This document shows, piece by piece, positions 16,441 through 25,218 of a stretch of 64,000 nucleotides of DNA. Position numbers and translations under genes: made by a program. The notes under the pieces were generated by a model. The model had not been told where the DNA came from, did no database searches, and saw nothing but the letters and a program-made list of their open reading frames with translations. Location of the stretch: contig NZ_PGFJ01000001.1 in the NCBI RefSeq assembly GCF_002797815.1, positions 1,364,001 to 1,428,000 of the forward strand, given 5' to 3'. Position 1 is the first letter of the stretch. Every line of letters starts with the position of its first letter. The DNA comes from Mucilaginibacter auburnensis (GTDB taxonomy: Bacteria; Bacteroidota; Bacteroidia; Sphingobacteriales; Sphingobacteriaceae).

Positions 16441-16689
16441 ATGAAAAAAGATCTTCACCCATCAAATTATAGATTAGTTGTTTTTAAAGATATGTCTAAC
16501 GACTATTCTTTCATAACTAAATCATGCATCGATACACGCGAAACCATTAAATGGGAAGACGGTAACGATTACCCATTAGTGAAACTTGAGATTTCTCACA
16601 CATCTCACCCGTTCTATACCGGTAAGATGAAATTGGTTGATACCGCAGGTCGTATTGATAAATTCCGTTCACGTTACGCTAAAAAATAA
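16441..16689 (+). CDS. rpmE2: 50S ribosomal protein L31, type B (zinc-free)
   Basis: An 82-aa ribosomal protein of the large subunit bridging to the 30S head. It starts [20 protein letters not shown] and ends [13 protein letters not shown]. The CxxC zinc ligands of type A L31 are absent, with only one Cys in the protein, so this is the C-minus paralogue. It is monocistronic with its own promoter and a strong terminator. Confidence 0.97.
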   Translation: MKKDLHPSNYRLVVFKDMSNDYSFITKSCIDTRETIKWEDGNDYPLVKLEISHTSHPFYTGKMKLVDTAGRIDKFRSRYAKK

Positions 16690-16709
16690 TAGCGTTTACA
16701 AAATATTTG

Positions 16710-16743
16710 AAAGTCCCGGGCTTAGGCTTCGGGACTTTTTTTA
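16710..16743 (+). terminator. Rho-independent terminator of rpmE
   Basis: AAGTCCCG pairs with CGGGACTT and is followed by a long T-run. The T-run merges into TATTTTTG (16742-16749), a potential -7 box for the GlmU-like gene starting at 16754. Confidence 0.85.
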
Positions 16744-16753
16744 TTTTTGACCC

Positions 16754-17923
16754 ATGGCAATTATCCTGTTTGACGATAACGCGCATCAAACCCTACGTCC
16801 GTTAACTTTTACCCGCCCGGTTGCCGATCTGCGTATCGGTATACTAACCATTGCCGAAAAGTGGTCGCAATACCTCAATACCACGCATTCCTTTTTAACA
16901 CAGCCGTATTTGCAGGAAAAATTCCCGCTTACAAAAAGCAGTAATGCCGTTTATATAAACGGATCTGTTTGTCCGGATGAGTGTTTGCTGGAAGCTATTG
17001 ATGGTTTAAAGCAAGGCGAGGCGCTAAAACATCAGGGCTTGCTCATTGCTGCAAAAGTTGATGGGTTAACCTCAGACACCGCTTTTGAGCGGGAAGTTGA
17101 ATACGGCCAGTCATTCATCGCCATAAAATACCCAGAAGATATATTTAACAAGAACAACGTTGAGTTGCGTAAAGACTTTGCATTGATAACCAAAGGCCGC
17201 ACCAGCGCTTCATTAACCTCAACCAATACAATAATAGGGAATGATCTTTTTGCTGAAGATGGTGTAACTGCCGAGTGTTCAACCTTTAACACTACTAATG
17301 GCCCTATTTATCTAGGCAAGCATTCAGAAGTTTGGGAAGGCACTAATATCCGTGGCAGCTTTGCATTATGCGACCATTCGCAAGTTAAAATGGGGGCCAA
17401 AATTTACGGTGCCACAACCGTTGGGCCTTATAGCAGAGTGGGAGGAGAGATCAGTAATGCCGTTATATGGGGTTTTTCTTCAAAGGGCCATGATGGCTTT
17501 TTGGGGAATTCGGTAATGGGGGAGTGGTGCAATATAGGTGCTGATAGCAATAACTCTAACCTAAAGAATAACTATCAGGAAGTGAAGCTGTGGGATTACC
17601 CTTCAAAGCGCTTCCGTAAAACAGGGTTGCAGTTTTGCGGCCTCATAATGGGCGATCATTCCAAATGCGGCATCAATACTATGTTCAATACGGGTACCGT
17701 AGTAGGGGTAAGCGCAAATGTATTTGGTTCAACTATGCCACTCAACTTTATACCTGATTTTGGCTGGGGTGGCGGCAGCGAGTTTGAAACGTACTCGTTG
17801 AAAAAAATGTTTGATACTGCCGAACTGGTTTACCCACGCCGTGACCGTGTTTTCGACGATGTAGAAAAACGCATACTGGAGCAGGTTTTTGAGCAGACTA
17901 AAGATTATAGAGAGATTTTTTAA
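16754..17923 (+). CDS. GlmU-like sugar nucleotidyltransferase/left-handed beta-helix protein
   Basis: A 389-aa Bacteroidota protein of the putative sugar nucleotidyltransferase family. The N-terminal half begins like the family (MAIILFDDNAHQTLRPLTFT, RPVADLRIGILTIAEKW) but lacks the full GxGxRM..K pyrophosphorylase signature of real GlmU. The C-terminal half has left-handed beta-helix hexapeptides (GPIYLGKHSEVWEGTNIRGS, LCDHSQVKMGAKIYGATTVG) characteristic of acyltransferases. It probably acts on nucleotide sugars for envelope synthesis, but the activity is unproven. It is 93 bp upstream of tpiA with a CCATGG-type palindrome between. Confidence 0.85.
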   Translation: MAIILFDDNAHQTLRPLTFTRPVADLRIGILTIAEKWSQYLNTTHSFLTQPYLQEKFPLTKSSNAVYINGSVCPDECLLEAIDGLKQGEALKHQGLLIAAKVDGLTSDTAFEREVEYGQSFIAIKYPEDIFNKNNVELRKDFALITKGRTSASLTSTNTIIGNDLFAEDGVTAECSTFNTTNGPIYLGKHSEVWEGTNIRGSFALCDHSQVKMGAKIYGATTVGPYSRVGGEISNAVIWGFSSKGHDGFLGNSVMGEWCNIGADSNNSNLKNNYQEVKLWDYPSKRFRKTGLQFCGLIMGDHSKCGINTMFNTGTVVGVSANVFGSTMPLNFIPDFGWGGGSEFETYSLKKMFDTAELVYPRRDRVFDDVEKRILEQVFEQTKDYREIF

Positions 17924-17928
17924 CTAAG

Positions 17929-18004
17929 CCCATAGACCATGGTCAAAAGTCCATGGTTATGTGTAATAGAATATAAACCACCATGGACTATCGACCATGG
18001 ACTA
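17929..18004. repeat. CCATGG-type heptad inverted repeat upstream of tpiA
   Basis: The left arm reads ACCATGG-TCAAAAG-TCCATGG (7-bp spacing of CCATGG). The right arm reads CCATGGA-CTATCGA-CCATGGA in the complementary sense, around an 18-base loop. It uses the same 7-bp rhythm as the GATTnnn arrays but a different core word. Confidence 0.75.
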
Positions 18005-18016
18005 ACCAACAAAGCA

Positions 18017-18781
18017 ATGAGAAAAAAAATAGTAGCCGGTAACTGGAAAATGAATATGGATTACAACGAAGGATTAGCGTTGTTCTCAGAAGTTATCAAT
18101 ATGGTAAAAGACGAGGCAACCGGCAGTCAGCAGGTTGTAGTTTGCAGTCCGTTTATTCATTTACACAGCCTGGCACAATTGGGTAAAGGTTATGCAAATA
18201 TTGCCATTGGCGCACAAAACGCGCATCAAAATGAGTCGGGTGCCTTTACCGGCGAAATATCAGCTAAAATGATCAAATCAGTGGGAGCAGTTTATGTGAT
18301 TTTAGGCCACTCAGAGCGTCGCCAGTATTTTGGTGAGACAAATGAGCTGTTAGCTAAAAAAACCGATACTGCATTGGCAAATGATCTAAAACCTATTTTC
18401 TGTATAGGCGAAACTTTACAGGAACGTGAAGCTAATACCCACTTTGATGTTATTAAGACCCAATTAGCTGAGGGCTTGTTTCACTTAGATGAAACAGCGT
18501 TTGGTAAGGTGGTTATCGCCTATGAGCCCGTTTGGGCCATTGGTACCGGCGTTACCGCTACTTCGGCACAGGCGCAGGAGATCCACGCTTTTATCCGTGC
18601 TGAAATTGCCGCTAAATACAGCCAGGAATTGGCTGATGCTACTACAATTTTATACGGCGGCAGCTGCAACCCAAAAAATGCTGCCGAACTTTTCGCGCAA
18701 ACAGATATTGACGGTGGGCTGATTGGTGGCGCATCCCTAAAATCACGCGACTTTACAGATATCGTTAAGGCTTTTAACTAA
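18017..18781 (+). CDS. tpiA: Triosephosphate isomerase
   Basis: A 254-aa TIM barrel that interconverts glyceraldehyde-3-phosphate and DHAP in glycolysis/gluconeogenesis. Catalytic residues are the Lys of AGNWKMN, the His of ILGHSERRQYF and the Glu of IAYEPVWAIGTG. The phosphate-gripping loop 6 (GTGVTAT) and the YGGS and GLIGGASL motifs are intact. ATG at 18017 (MRKKIVAGNWKMN) is the right start; the frame continues upstream only through the repeat. Confidence 0.98.
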   Translation: MRKKIVAGNWKMNMDYNEGLALFSEVINMVKDEATGSQQVVVCSPFIHLHSLAQLGKGYANIAIGAQNAHQNESGAFTGEISAKMIKSVGAVYVILGHSERRQYFGETNELLAKKTDTALANDLKPIFCIGETLQEREANTHFDVIKTQLAEGLFHLDETAFGKVVIAYEPVWAIGTGVTATSAQAQEIHAFIRAEIAAKYSQELADATTILYGGSCNPKNAAELFAQTDIDGGLIGGASLKSRDFTDIVKAFN

Positions 18782-18783
18782 CC

Positions 18784-18858
18784 TTAAAGATTAGGTATTG
18801 AAGATTAAAGATTGGTGTATCTCAAACAAAACCAATCTTTAATCTTTATTCTTCAATC
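18784..18858. repeat. Heptad-period inverted repeat after tpiA
   Basis: The left arm is GATTAGG-TATTGAA-GATTAAA-GATTGGT. The right arm begins ACCAATCTTTAATCTTT and continues TTCTTCAATC. The loop is about 17 bases. It is a compact copy of the class seen at 7114, with the same GAAGATTAAAGATTGG core. Confidence 0.75.
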
Positions 18859-18869
18859 TTTCCATCTCC

Positions 18870-19328
18870 ATGAAAACTCTGTTAAAGCTGCTGCTGCCTA
18901 CACTTATTCCATATTTGATCTTCGCGAGGTATACCGCACTGGATGAGTCGCATAAGCAAATTTCAGAACAGCTTACAGAGATCTCGTTAACCAGTTTAAT
19001 GTTTTACTTCAGGTACTCATCACCTTATTTATACATAATCCTGTTTTTAACACAATACGTTGTCATACTGCCAATATGGAACAGCATTAGCGGCGGTCCG
19101 TTACGGGCAACTGCGTTTACACTACTCTGGGTTTTAATACCAAGCCTGTTGCTATCGGCAGGCGTAAGCTACGTAATATGGGATAGAACATTAGGAGCGG
19201 ACAGTTTGTACGATTCTGTTAAAACGCTGTTTGTCGTTCAGACACTATACTGGGTAGTTAATATTTTAATACTGTTTACCATTGATCTAATCTACCTCAA
19301 AACAAACAAACCACAAGAACAAACATGA
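18870..19328 (+). CDS. Hypothetical four-helix membrane protein
   Basis: A 152-aa inner-membrane protein with no recognised domain. Hydrophobic segments lie at about residues 3-20, 48-68, 78-105 and 122-145, connected by short loops; the tail is polar (KTNKPQEQT). Its stop overlaps the prmA start by 4 bp (ATGA), so the two are translationally coupled. A functional link to PrmA is not obvious. The gene is convincing by codon use and coupling, but its function is unknown. Confidence 0.65.
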   Translation: MKTLLKLLLPTLIPYLIFARYTALDESHKQISEQLTEISLTSLMFYFRYSSPYLYIILFLTQYVVILPIWNSISGGPLRATAFTLLWVLIPSLLLSAGVSYVIWDRTLGADSLYDSVKTLFVVQTLYWVVNILILFTIDLIYLKTNKPQEQT

Positions 19329-20161
19329 ATTACTACGAATTATCATTCGCTGTTGAAGATGAAGATGGCTACCGCCGCGATCTGTTAATAAACGCGTTAG
19401 GCGATATGGGCTTTGACACCTTTGAAGAAACAGAAAATGGTTTTAACGCTTACATACCCGTTGATAATTTTAATGAGGAACAATTAATAGCCATATTAAA
19501 TCCGTTTTATGACGAATTCCCATTGAGCTATACAGTTAAATTAATTGAACAACAAAACTGGAACGAGGTATGGGAAAGCAATTTTGAACCCATCTCCATT
19601 GGCGATGAGATCTACGTGCGGGCTACGTTCCACCAGCCGCGCCCGGAGTTTAAATACGAGATCGTTATTGACCCTAAAATGGCCTTCGGCACAGGGCATC
19701 ATCAAACTACAGCTATGGTGCTGCAGTTTATACTGGAGAATGATTTTGCCGGGAAGAATGTGTTGGACATGGGCTGCGGCACAGGCATTTTAGCCATCAT
19801 GGCTGCAAAGCTAAACGCTAAACATGTAACCGCCATAGATTACGACCCGATATGTTATGAAAGCACTTTAGAAAATGCAGCACTTAACGCGGTAAATAAT
19901 ATTACCGCATTATGCGGCTCAAAAGAGGTTATTCCTGATGAGCAGTATGACACCATCCTGGCTAACATTAACCGCAATATTCTGCTTGACCAGATGGAGC
20001 GCTACGCTGAGGTTTTAAAACCTGGTGGCGAGATCTACTTCAGTGGGTTTTATGAAACGCCTGATCTGGAAATCATAACAAAAGCTGCCGGCCAATATGG
20101 GCTGAAATATATTGCTCATAAAAAGGATAAGGATTGGGTGGCCGCCAAATTTATAAAATAG
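19325..20161 (+). CDS. prmA: Ribosomal protein L11 methyltransferase
   Basis: A 278-aa class I SAM-dependent methyltransferase that trimethylates L11. The N-terminal substrate-recognition domain (1-100) precedes the catalytic domain. Hallmarks are FGTGHHQTT, the SAM-binding VLDMGCGTGILAIMAA, the acidic loop AIDYDP and the NPPY-like catalytic motif ILANINRNILL. Length is slightly short of the E. coli 293 aa but normal for Bacteroidota. Translationally coupled to the upstream membrane protein. Confidence 0.95.
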   Translation: MNYYELSFAVEDEDGYRRDLLINALGDMGFDTFEETENGFNAYIPVDNFNEEQLIAILNPFYDEFPLSYTVKLIEQQNWNEVWESNFEPISIGDEIYVRATFHQPRPEFKYEIVIDPKMAFGTGHHQTTAMVLQFILENDFAGKNVLDMGCGTGILAIMAAKLNAKHVTAIDYDPICYESTLENAALNAVNNITALCGSKEVIPDEQYDTILANINRNILLDQMERYAEVLKPGGEIYFSGFYETPDLEIITKAAGQYGLKYIAHKKDKDWVAAKFIK

Positions 20162-20210
20162 GTTTTCTTGCTGTAAAATCTTAATTTTAGGTAGACCAAT
20201 ACACCCCGTT

Positions 20211-21059
20211 ATGAAGACCTATCTTGTACCCATAGATTTTTCGGATGTAGCCATTAACACCGCTGAGTTTGCTGCTGCGTTGAGTCATCAAACCAAGGTT
20301 GAGCATATCATTTTGCTTAACGCTTACTATGTTTCTGAGTACGAAACCTTACTGCCTAACCCTGATATGGTTTTGCTCCGCGAACAGGATATTGAGGATG
20401 AGGCAGCTGACAGGATAGCAAAGCTGCAAAAAATAAAGGCTGATCTGCTGAAAAAGGTTAGAGATGGTGTAGAGATATCTGTTAGGTTAAGCCGTTCGCA
20501 TCTATTAAGGGGAGTTGTTGAGACCGTGGCGAAAATGGATGTTGATCTGGTAATATTGGGCAGTCACGGTAACAGTAGTGATACCAATTCAGACATTGGC
20601 AGCCATGTGGTTAAAATAGCCAAAGCTTGCCCGGTGCCTGTGGTGGTGGTTCCTCCCGGATATAAGTTTGATGGTATACAGAAGGTAGTTGTAGCGTGCG
20701 ATTTTAAAAAAGTTAAAGAAACCGCGCCTGTAGAAGGCTTGAAGCAATTATTGGAACGTACCGGCAGCGAATTATTAGCTGTAAACGTTGGTAAAGATGC
20801 GCAACTGGAAGGTGCCGATGCCGAAAACATGGCAAAAGAAACCGAGCTTTATAGTATGCTTAAAGAGCACCATCCTAAATATTATTATATTAATAGCCCC
20901 GATGTAATGAACGGTATTTTGGAGTTTGCTACACAGCACGATGCCCGTTTGGTAATAGCACTTCCGCGTAAATACAGCTTTTTCCAATCGCTGATGCATA
21001 ACAGTATTTCTCAAAAGCTTGCCGAAAATGCCTTAGTGCCGGTGTTATTAATGAAATAA
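20211..21059 (+). CDS. Tandem-domain universal stress protein
   Basis: A 282-aa protein with two Usp folds. Domain 1 (1-150) begins MKTYLVPIDFSDVAINTAEF and has a nearly canonical nucleotide loop (LGSHGNSSDTN...GSHVVKI). Domain 2 (155-282) begins KVVVACDFKK and is more diverged, with the loop replaced by ALPRKYSFFQSLMHNSISQK. Only the first domain is therefore likely to bind ATP. This tandem architecture is frequent in Bacteroidota. It is monocistronic with no visible regulator. Confidence 0.9.
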   Translation: MKTYLVPIDFSDVAINTAEFAAALSHQTKVEHIILLNAYYVSEYETLLPNPDMVLLREQDIEDEAADRIAKLQKIKADLLKKVRDGVEISVRLSRSHLLRGVVETVAKMDVDLVILGSHGNSSDTNSDIGSHVVKIAKACPVPVVVVPPGYKFDGIQKVVVACDFKKVKETAPVEGLKQLLERTGSELLAVNVGKDAQLEGADAENMAKETELYSMLKEHHPKYYYINSPDVMNGILEFATQHDARLVIALPRKYSFFQSLMHNSISQKLAENALVPVLLMK

Positions 21060-21139
21060 CCCGCTTGATAAATTAATTATACATTAAACACGCTTTTGTG
21101 TTTATTTGCCTAACACAGGTAGATAAGGCCTGAACATAT

Positions 21140-22492
21140 ATGAGGGTACACTTTATAGCAATTGGTGGCGCAGCTATGCACAATCTGGCCATCGCACTAC
21201 ATAAAAAAGGTTTTACGGTTTCAGGATCGGATGACGTGTTGTTTGAACCATCGGTTTCGCGTTTGAAAAAACATGGTATTTTACCAGAGGCTAATGGCTG
21301 GTATCCTGAAAAGGTCACTGCCAACCTGGACGCTGTTATTTTAGGCATGCATGCCCGTATTGACAATCCCGAACTGTTAAAGGCGCAAGAGTTAGGATTA
21401 AAAGTGTACTCTTATCCCGAATACGTTTACCAGCAATCAAAAGATAAACAACGTATTGTTATAGGCGGTAGTCACGGCAAAACTACCATTACTTCCATGA
21501 TATTACATGCGTTGCAGGCAGCCGGTAAAGATTTTGACTATTTAGTTGGCGCCCAATTAGAGGGCTTTGATACCATGGTGAAGCTAACGCCCGAAGCGCC
21601 GGTTATTGTTATTGAAGGTGATGAATATCTGGCTTCGCCGATTGACCGCAGGCCCAAGTTTCACTTGTATAAAGCCAATGTCGGCATAATTAGCGGCATA
21701 GCGTGGGATCATATTAACGTTTTTCCAACCTTTCAAAGCTATATTGACCAGTTTAAAATATTTATTGATACCATACAGCCAGGCGGCAGATTGATCTACA
21801 GCCAAACTGATGAGGTTTTGAATAAGGTCGTAGAGGAAGATGCCAGCACGGTTGACAAACTGCCTTACACTTTGCCTGAATATAAAATTGCAGATGGCGT
21901 AACCACCATTATACATGAGGGTAAAGAATATCCCTTACAGGTTTTCGGCGAACACAACCTGCTTAACATGCAGGCTGCCCGCCTGGCTTGTGAAAGTCAG
22001 GGAATTAGTGCATCTGAATTTTACAGTTACATAACTACTTTTAAAGGCGCGGCACGAAGGTTAGAACTGGTAGGTAAAAGTGACACTGCCGCTGTATTTA
22101 AAGACTTTGCTCACTCGCCTTCAAAGCTGGAGGCTACCATACACGCTGTTAAAACCCAATTTCCAGACAGGAAACTAATTGCCTGTATTGAACTGCATAC
22201 GTTCAGTAGCCTGAATAAAGAGTTTTTGGCAGAATATGCCGGCACAATGGACGAGGCAGATGAGGCTATTGTATTTATTGATAAAAAAACGTTTGAGCAA
22301 AAAAAGATGGAGCCCTATCCGGCGGAGACGGTGGAGGCTGCTTTTGCACGAAACGTTAAATTTTTTAATGAACCGCAATTGCTTAATAGTTATCTTCAAA
22401 ACTATAAGTTGTTAAAAGCCAACCTGCTAATGATGAGTTCCGGTAATTTTGGTGGCATTGATCTGGTCAATCTAAAAAATAAATTATTGTAA
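21140..22492 (+). CDS. mpl: Mur ligase family protein, Mpl-like (murein tripeptide recycling)
   Basis: A 450-aa Mur ligase. The N-terminal UDP-binding domain has VHFIAIGGAAMHNLA. The central ATPase has the P-loop GGSHGKTTITSMI and the metal/ATP segment IEGDEYLASPIDRRPKF. The C-terminal domain has the DFAHSPSKLEATIHA motif (D-x-AH-P of the family). These are typical of UDP-N-acetylmuramate:L-Ala-gamma-D-Glu-mDAP ligase, which reuses cell-wall tripeptide. MurC is the closest alternative, but FxSPxDRRPKF and the short length favour Mpl. Confidence 0.9.
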   Translation: MRVHFIAIGGAAMHNLAIALHKKGFTVSGSDDVLFEPSVSRLKKHGILPEANGWYPEKVTANLDAVILGMHARIDNPELLKAQELGLKVYSYPEYVYQQSKDKQRIVIGGSHGKTTITSMILHALQAAGKDFDYLVGAQLEGFDTMVKLTPEAPVIVIEGDEYLASPIDRRPKFHLYKANVGIISGIAWDHINVFPTFQSYIDQFKIFIDTIQPGGRLIYSQTDEVLNKVVEEDASTVDKLPYTLPEYKIADGVTTIIHEGKEYPLQVFGEHNLLNMQAARLACESQGISASEFYSYITTFKGAARRLELVGKSDTAAVFKDFAHSPSKLEATIHAVKTQFPDRKLIACIELHTFSSLNKEFLAEYAGTMDEADEAIVFIDKKTFEQKKMEPYPAETVEAAFARNVKFFNEPQLLNSYLQNYKLLKANLLMMSSGNFGGIDLVNLKNKLL

Positions 22493-22564
22493 TATTATTT
22501 GTATTTAAAAAAAAGTAGTAACTTTATTAACTATTGAGAAACCCTTACTCTTGTTTAAGCTAAG

Positions 22565-22906
22565 ATGAAATCATTAGGAAAAAAAATCAGGTTATTACGC
22601 CATCAAAAGGGATGGAGCCAGGAAGATGTTGCTAAAAGATTAGACATTTCTATACCTGCTTTTTCTAAAATCGAAACCGGAATCACAGATATTAACTTGT
22701 CTCGCCTTGAGCAAATTTCAGCATTATTTGAAATGAGCGTTGTTCAGTTGCTTACGTTTAACGATCACGAGCAGGAACAAAAGTTTGTTAACGAACTGGA
22801 AATTGTCAACAAAAAGCTAACTGACAGAGAAATTGAGATAATAGATCTTCAGAAAAAGGTTATTGAGCTTTTTGAAGAACTGCGTTTAAACAAAGCTACC
22901 GCTTAA
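22565..22906 (+). CDS. XRE-family helix-turn-helix regulator
   Basis: A 113-aa DNA-binding protein. Residues 4-62 are a Cro/C1-type HTH (IRLLRHQKGWSQEDVAKRLD, ISIPAFSKIETGITDIN, LSRLEQISALFEM). Residues 75-110 form a heptad-rich coiled coil (KKLTDREIEIIDLQKKVIEL) that probably dimerises. It has no adjacent toxin or methylase gene, so it looks like a stand-alone regulator. It is convergent with the acyltransferase-like gene across a short dyad. Confidence 0.85.
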   Translation: MKSLGKKIRLLRHQKGWSQEDVAKRLDISIPAFSKIETGITDINLSRLEQISALFEMSVVQLLTFNDHEQEQKFVNELEIVNKKLTDREIEIIDLQKKVIELFEELRLNKATA

Positions 22907-22914
22907 AATATTTT

Positions 22915-22958
22915 CACTTAACTATGGGTTAATTGAAAATATAACGCATAGTTAAGTG
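22915..22958. terminator. Dyad/terminator overlapping the 3' end of the acyltransferase-like gene
   Basis: A perfect 12-bp inverted repeat, CACTTAACTATG (22915-22926) and CATAGTTAAGTG (22947-22958), has a 20-base loop. The right arm lies inside the coding sequence of the minus-strand gene and the loop holds its stop codon. AT-rich flanks suggest a bidirectional terminator. Confidence 0.55.
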
Positions 22959-24050
22959 TTTATTAGCAAAAGTTGCCCCCATTGAATGGTGTAAGGCCAC
23001 CATTTTTTCATTAAAATCGCCCACCCATGATAGTTCCAGTACATCGTATTGGCTCAATGAGAGTACATAATCGCGCAATTGAATAAATAATGCCGATTCC
23101 AGTCCATGGTTCTGGAACTTCTTTTTTGTGCCCATAACAATGGCACGCATGCGTTTAACACCACGCCATCTGCGGTAAACAAAAATAAGTTTGCCTATCA
23201 GGTCAAGTTTGCCTTTTAGTGGTTTGATCATTTCGTTGGCGTCAGGCAATACGATGTTAAAAGATGCCGGTTCTCCGTTTACGTAGGCAAACCAGATCAG
23301 CTTTTCATCCATAATGGCTTTCATTTTATTGAAACTTTCCAACACCGTATCATAGTTGATAGGCACAAAGTTTTCAAAATCCTGCCAGCCATCGTTGTAA
23401 ATTTCAATAAAATCGGCAGCAAATTTTTCTATTTCAGCAACCTTTAGGTGCTTAAATTCATACCCGGGTTTTTGGGCAACCCAGCGAGCTATCTTCTCAA
23501 AACGCTCAGGGAATGGAACCGATGTGTATAAATGATTGGTGATTTGCTCGTAAAGCGTTGTAAAACCGTAGGTTTCAAACAGGTTTTTGTAATAAGGGAG
23601 GTGGTAGTTCATGCCATACGATGGCTGGTTGAAGCCTTCGGCCAGCAAACCCCAAAACGTATCATTTTCGCCAAAGTTAATAGGGCCATCCATGGCTTTC
23701 ATGCCTTGTTGGCTTAGCCAGTTTTTAGCGGTATCAAATAACAAATTGGCGGCTTCCTGGTTGTTAATGCATTCAAAAAATCCGGTTCCACCAGTAGGCT
23801 GCTCATAATTGTAAGCTTTTTTGTTGTTAACAAAGGCAGCAATTCGCCCAATTAGGTTACCTGATGCATCTTTCATTATCCACCTGTTGATTATACCAAA
23901 CTGGTGGAAATTGTTTTTTTTAGGATCAAATACCGCTTCAACATCGTTGTCGAGGGGGCAAACCCAATTGTCGTCATTTTTATAGATCACGCGGGCTACA
24001 TCTAAAAAAGCCTTTTTTGTTTTGCTATCTGTTACTTCTATAACCGTCAT
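22929..24050 (-). CDS. GNAT-like acyltransferase family protein (unassigned substrate)
   Basis: A 373-aa soluble protein conserved in Bacteroidota. It appears to hold two acetyltransferase-like halves: about 1-150 (MTVIEVTDSKTKKAFLDVAR, LIGRIAAFVNNK, GFFECINN) and about 190-373 (IWFAYVNGEPASFNIVLPD, AIVMGTKKKFQNHGLESALF, VLELSWVGDFNEKMVALHHS). The second contains the GNAT motif A-like segment QNHGLESALF. Homologues sometimes carry unrelated labels such as GTP cyclohydrolase, for which no active-site motif is visible. It may be an aminoacyl or amino-acid N-acyltransferase (inference). Confidence 0.65.
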   Translation of the reverse strand: MTVIEVTDSKTKKAFLDVARVIYKNDDNWVCPLDNDVEAVFDPKKNNFHQFGIINRWIMKDASGNLIGRIAAFVNNKKAYNYEQPTGGTGFFECINNQEAANLLFDTAKNWLSQQGMKAMDGPINFGENDTFWGLLAEGFNQPSYGMNYHLPYYKNLFETYGFTTLYEQITNHLYTSVPFPERFEKIARWVAQKPGYEFKHLKVAEIEKFAADFIEIYNDGWQDFENFVPINYDTVLESFNKMKAIMDEKLIWFAYVNGEPASFNIVLPDANEMIKPLKGKLDLIGKLIFVYRRWRGVKRMRAIVMGTKKKFQNHGLESALFIQLRDYVLSLSQYDVLELSWVGDFNEKMVALHHSMGATFANKHLTMRYIFN

Positions 24051-24139
24051 TTATCCTGTTAAAAACCGCCTAAATATAAAAAGCATCCGCAGGCATTAAA
24101 CCTTACGAATGCTTTCTTTAATTTTTATAAAAATACTAA

Positions 24140-24325
24140 TTAAAAATCGTCGTCGTCGTCATCACCGTAATCTTCAAAGGCAAGGTCATCTAATGGACCG
24201 TCAAAGTCGTCATCTTCGTCAACTGCCTTCTTTTTAGTGCCTGTTGTTTCAAACGAATCATCGTCATCATCTTCCTCTGTGCTCTTAGGAATGTTTCTGT
24301 TTGCATTTTTTTTTGGCGCTCCCAT
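24140..24325 (-). CDS. Very acidic 61-aa protein
   Basis: A small, highly charged protein. It has a basic N-terminus (MGAPKKNANRN) followed by Asp/Glu runs (EEDDDDDSF, DEDDDFDGPLDD, YGDDDDDDF). It is probably intrinsically disordered, and the pattern recalls Bacteroidota acidic tail proteins of unknown role. It lies 109 bp from scpB on the same strand and ends in a poly-Asp C-terminus. Function cannot be assigned. Confidence 0.55.
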   Translation of the reverse strand: MGAPKKNANRNIPKSTEEDDDDDSFETTGTKKKAVDEDDDFDGPLDDLAFEDYGDDDDDDF

Positions 24326-24434
24326 GTGCGGTGAATTTGTTTAGTTTTTTAGTTTAGTCTCTTAGCAATAACGCAGCCCGTTATTTAATAGTAAAAATAA
24401 CTAAAAATCATTTTTAAAGAAAAACAATTAAAAA

Positions 24435-24995
24435 TTATTCCGCCTGCTCGCCAATGGTTGATGAGTCGTTTGTAAGTTCCTTTATGTTAGGTAATTCATT
24501 TATGTTATTAATGCCGAAGTAATCCATAAACTGGCTACTGGTGCTGTAAAGCAAGGGTTTTCCAATACTGTCTGATTTGCCCGAAATGTTGATCAGCTCC
24601 TTCTCCAGCAGCTTTTGTATAGAGTAATCGCAATTAACACCACGTATCTGTTCTATCTCTGTTTTAGTTACCGGCTGCTTATAAGCCACTACCGCAAGCG
24701 TTTCTAAAGCTGCCTGGCTCAGCTTCTTTTTACTACGTTGTTGCTGTAGTAAGTTTATTATCGGGTGGTAAGTTTTTTTGGTTAGAAACTGATATCCGTT
24801 ATTAATATTCACCAGTTCAATAACGGTATTATTCTCGTTGTATCGTCGCTGTATGCTGTAAACGTACATCTTTACCTCTTCAATAGCATAATCACGCCCG
24901 AAAACCATTTGCAAACAGTAAATTATCTCCTCAATGCGTATGCTTTGTTCTGATGCAAAGATCAATGCCTCTATATAAAGTTCCGGCTGCTCCAT
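24435..24995 (-). CDS. scpB: Segregation and condensation protein ScpB
   Basis: A 186-aa kleisin-associated subunit of the SMC-ScpAB condensin. It has two winged-helix domains: about 5-85 (LYIEALIFASEQSIRIEEII) and 90-165. The conserved SQAALETLAVVAYKQPVTKT, EIEQIRGVNCDYSIQKLLEK and GKPLLYSTSSQFMDYFGI stretches are all present. scpA is not adjacent. The C-terminal tail after residue 165 is acidic and probably disordered. Confidence 0.95.
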   Translation of the reverse strand: MEQPELYIEALIFASEQSIRIEEIIYCLQMVFGRDYAIEEVKMYVYSIQRRYNENNTVIELVNINNGYQFLTKKTYHPIINLLQQQRSKKKLSQAALETLAVVAYKQPVTKTEIEQIRGVNCDYSIQKLLEKELINISGKSDSIGKPLLYSTSSQFMDYFGINNINELPNIKELTNDSSTIGEQAE

Positions 24996-25001
24996 CCTTC
25001 T

Positions 25002-25218
25002 AAAATACTAAACTTTAGCTGCTTGTCAAATTTTGCTGTTGGTCTTTAAAATTTACTGATAGGAAAATTAATTTAAACACTATGGGAATAATTTATACCT
25101 GAGTTTAATTTTTTACTCCATAAAGAAGTGAGAAAGAGGGTTGGCTTAAAAACTATTGTATCAGCCTTTTAGTATTTACACTAAAATAACCACTTACTAC
25201 TTTAATAAACATTACTTT
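25002..25218. other. Intergenic region upstream of ferritin-like pair
   Basis: A 217-bp AT-rich divergent region. No repeat, RNA gene or convincing TAnnTTTG box was found. It must hold the promoters of scpB and of the two ferritin-like genes. Confidence 0.35.

Noticed and set aside
22929..24050. GTP cyclohydrolase label
   Set aside because: None of the cyclohydrolase metal or GTP motifs are present; GNAT-like segments fit better.
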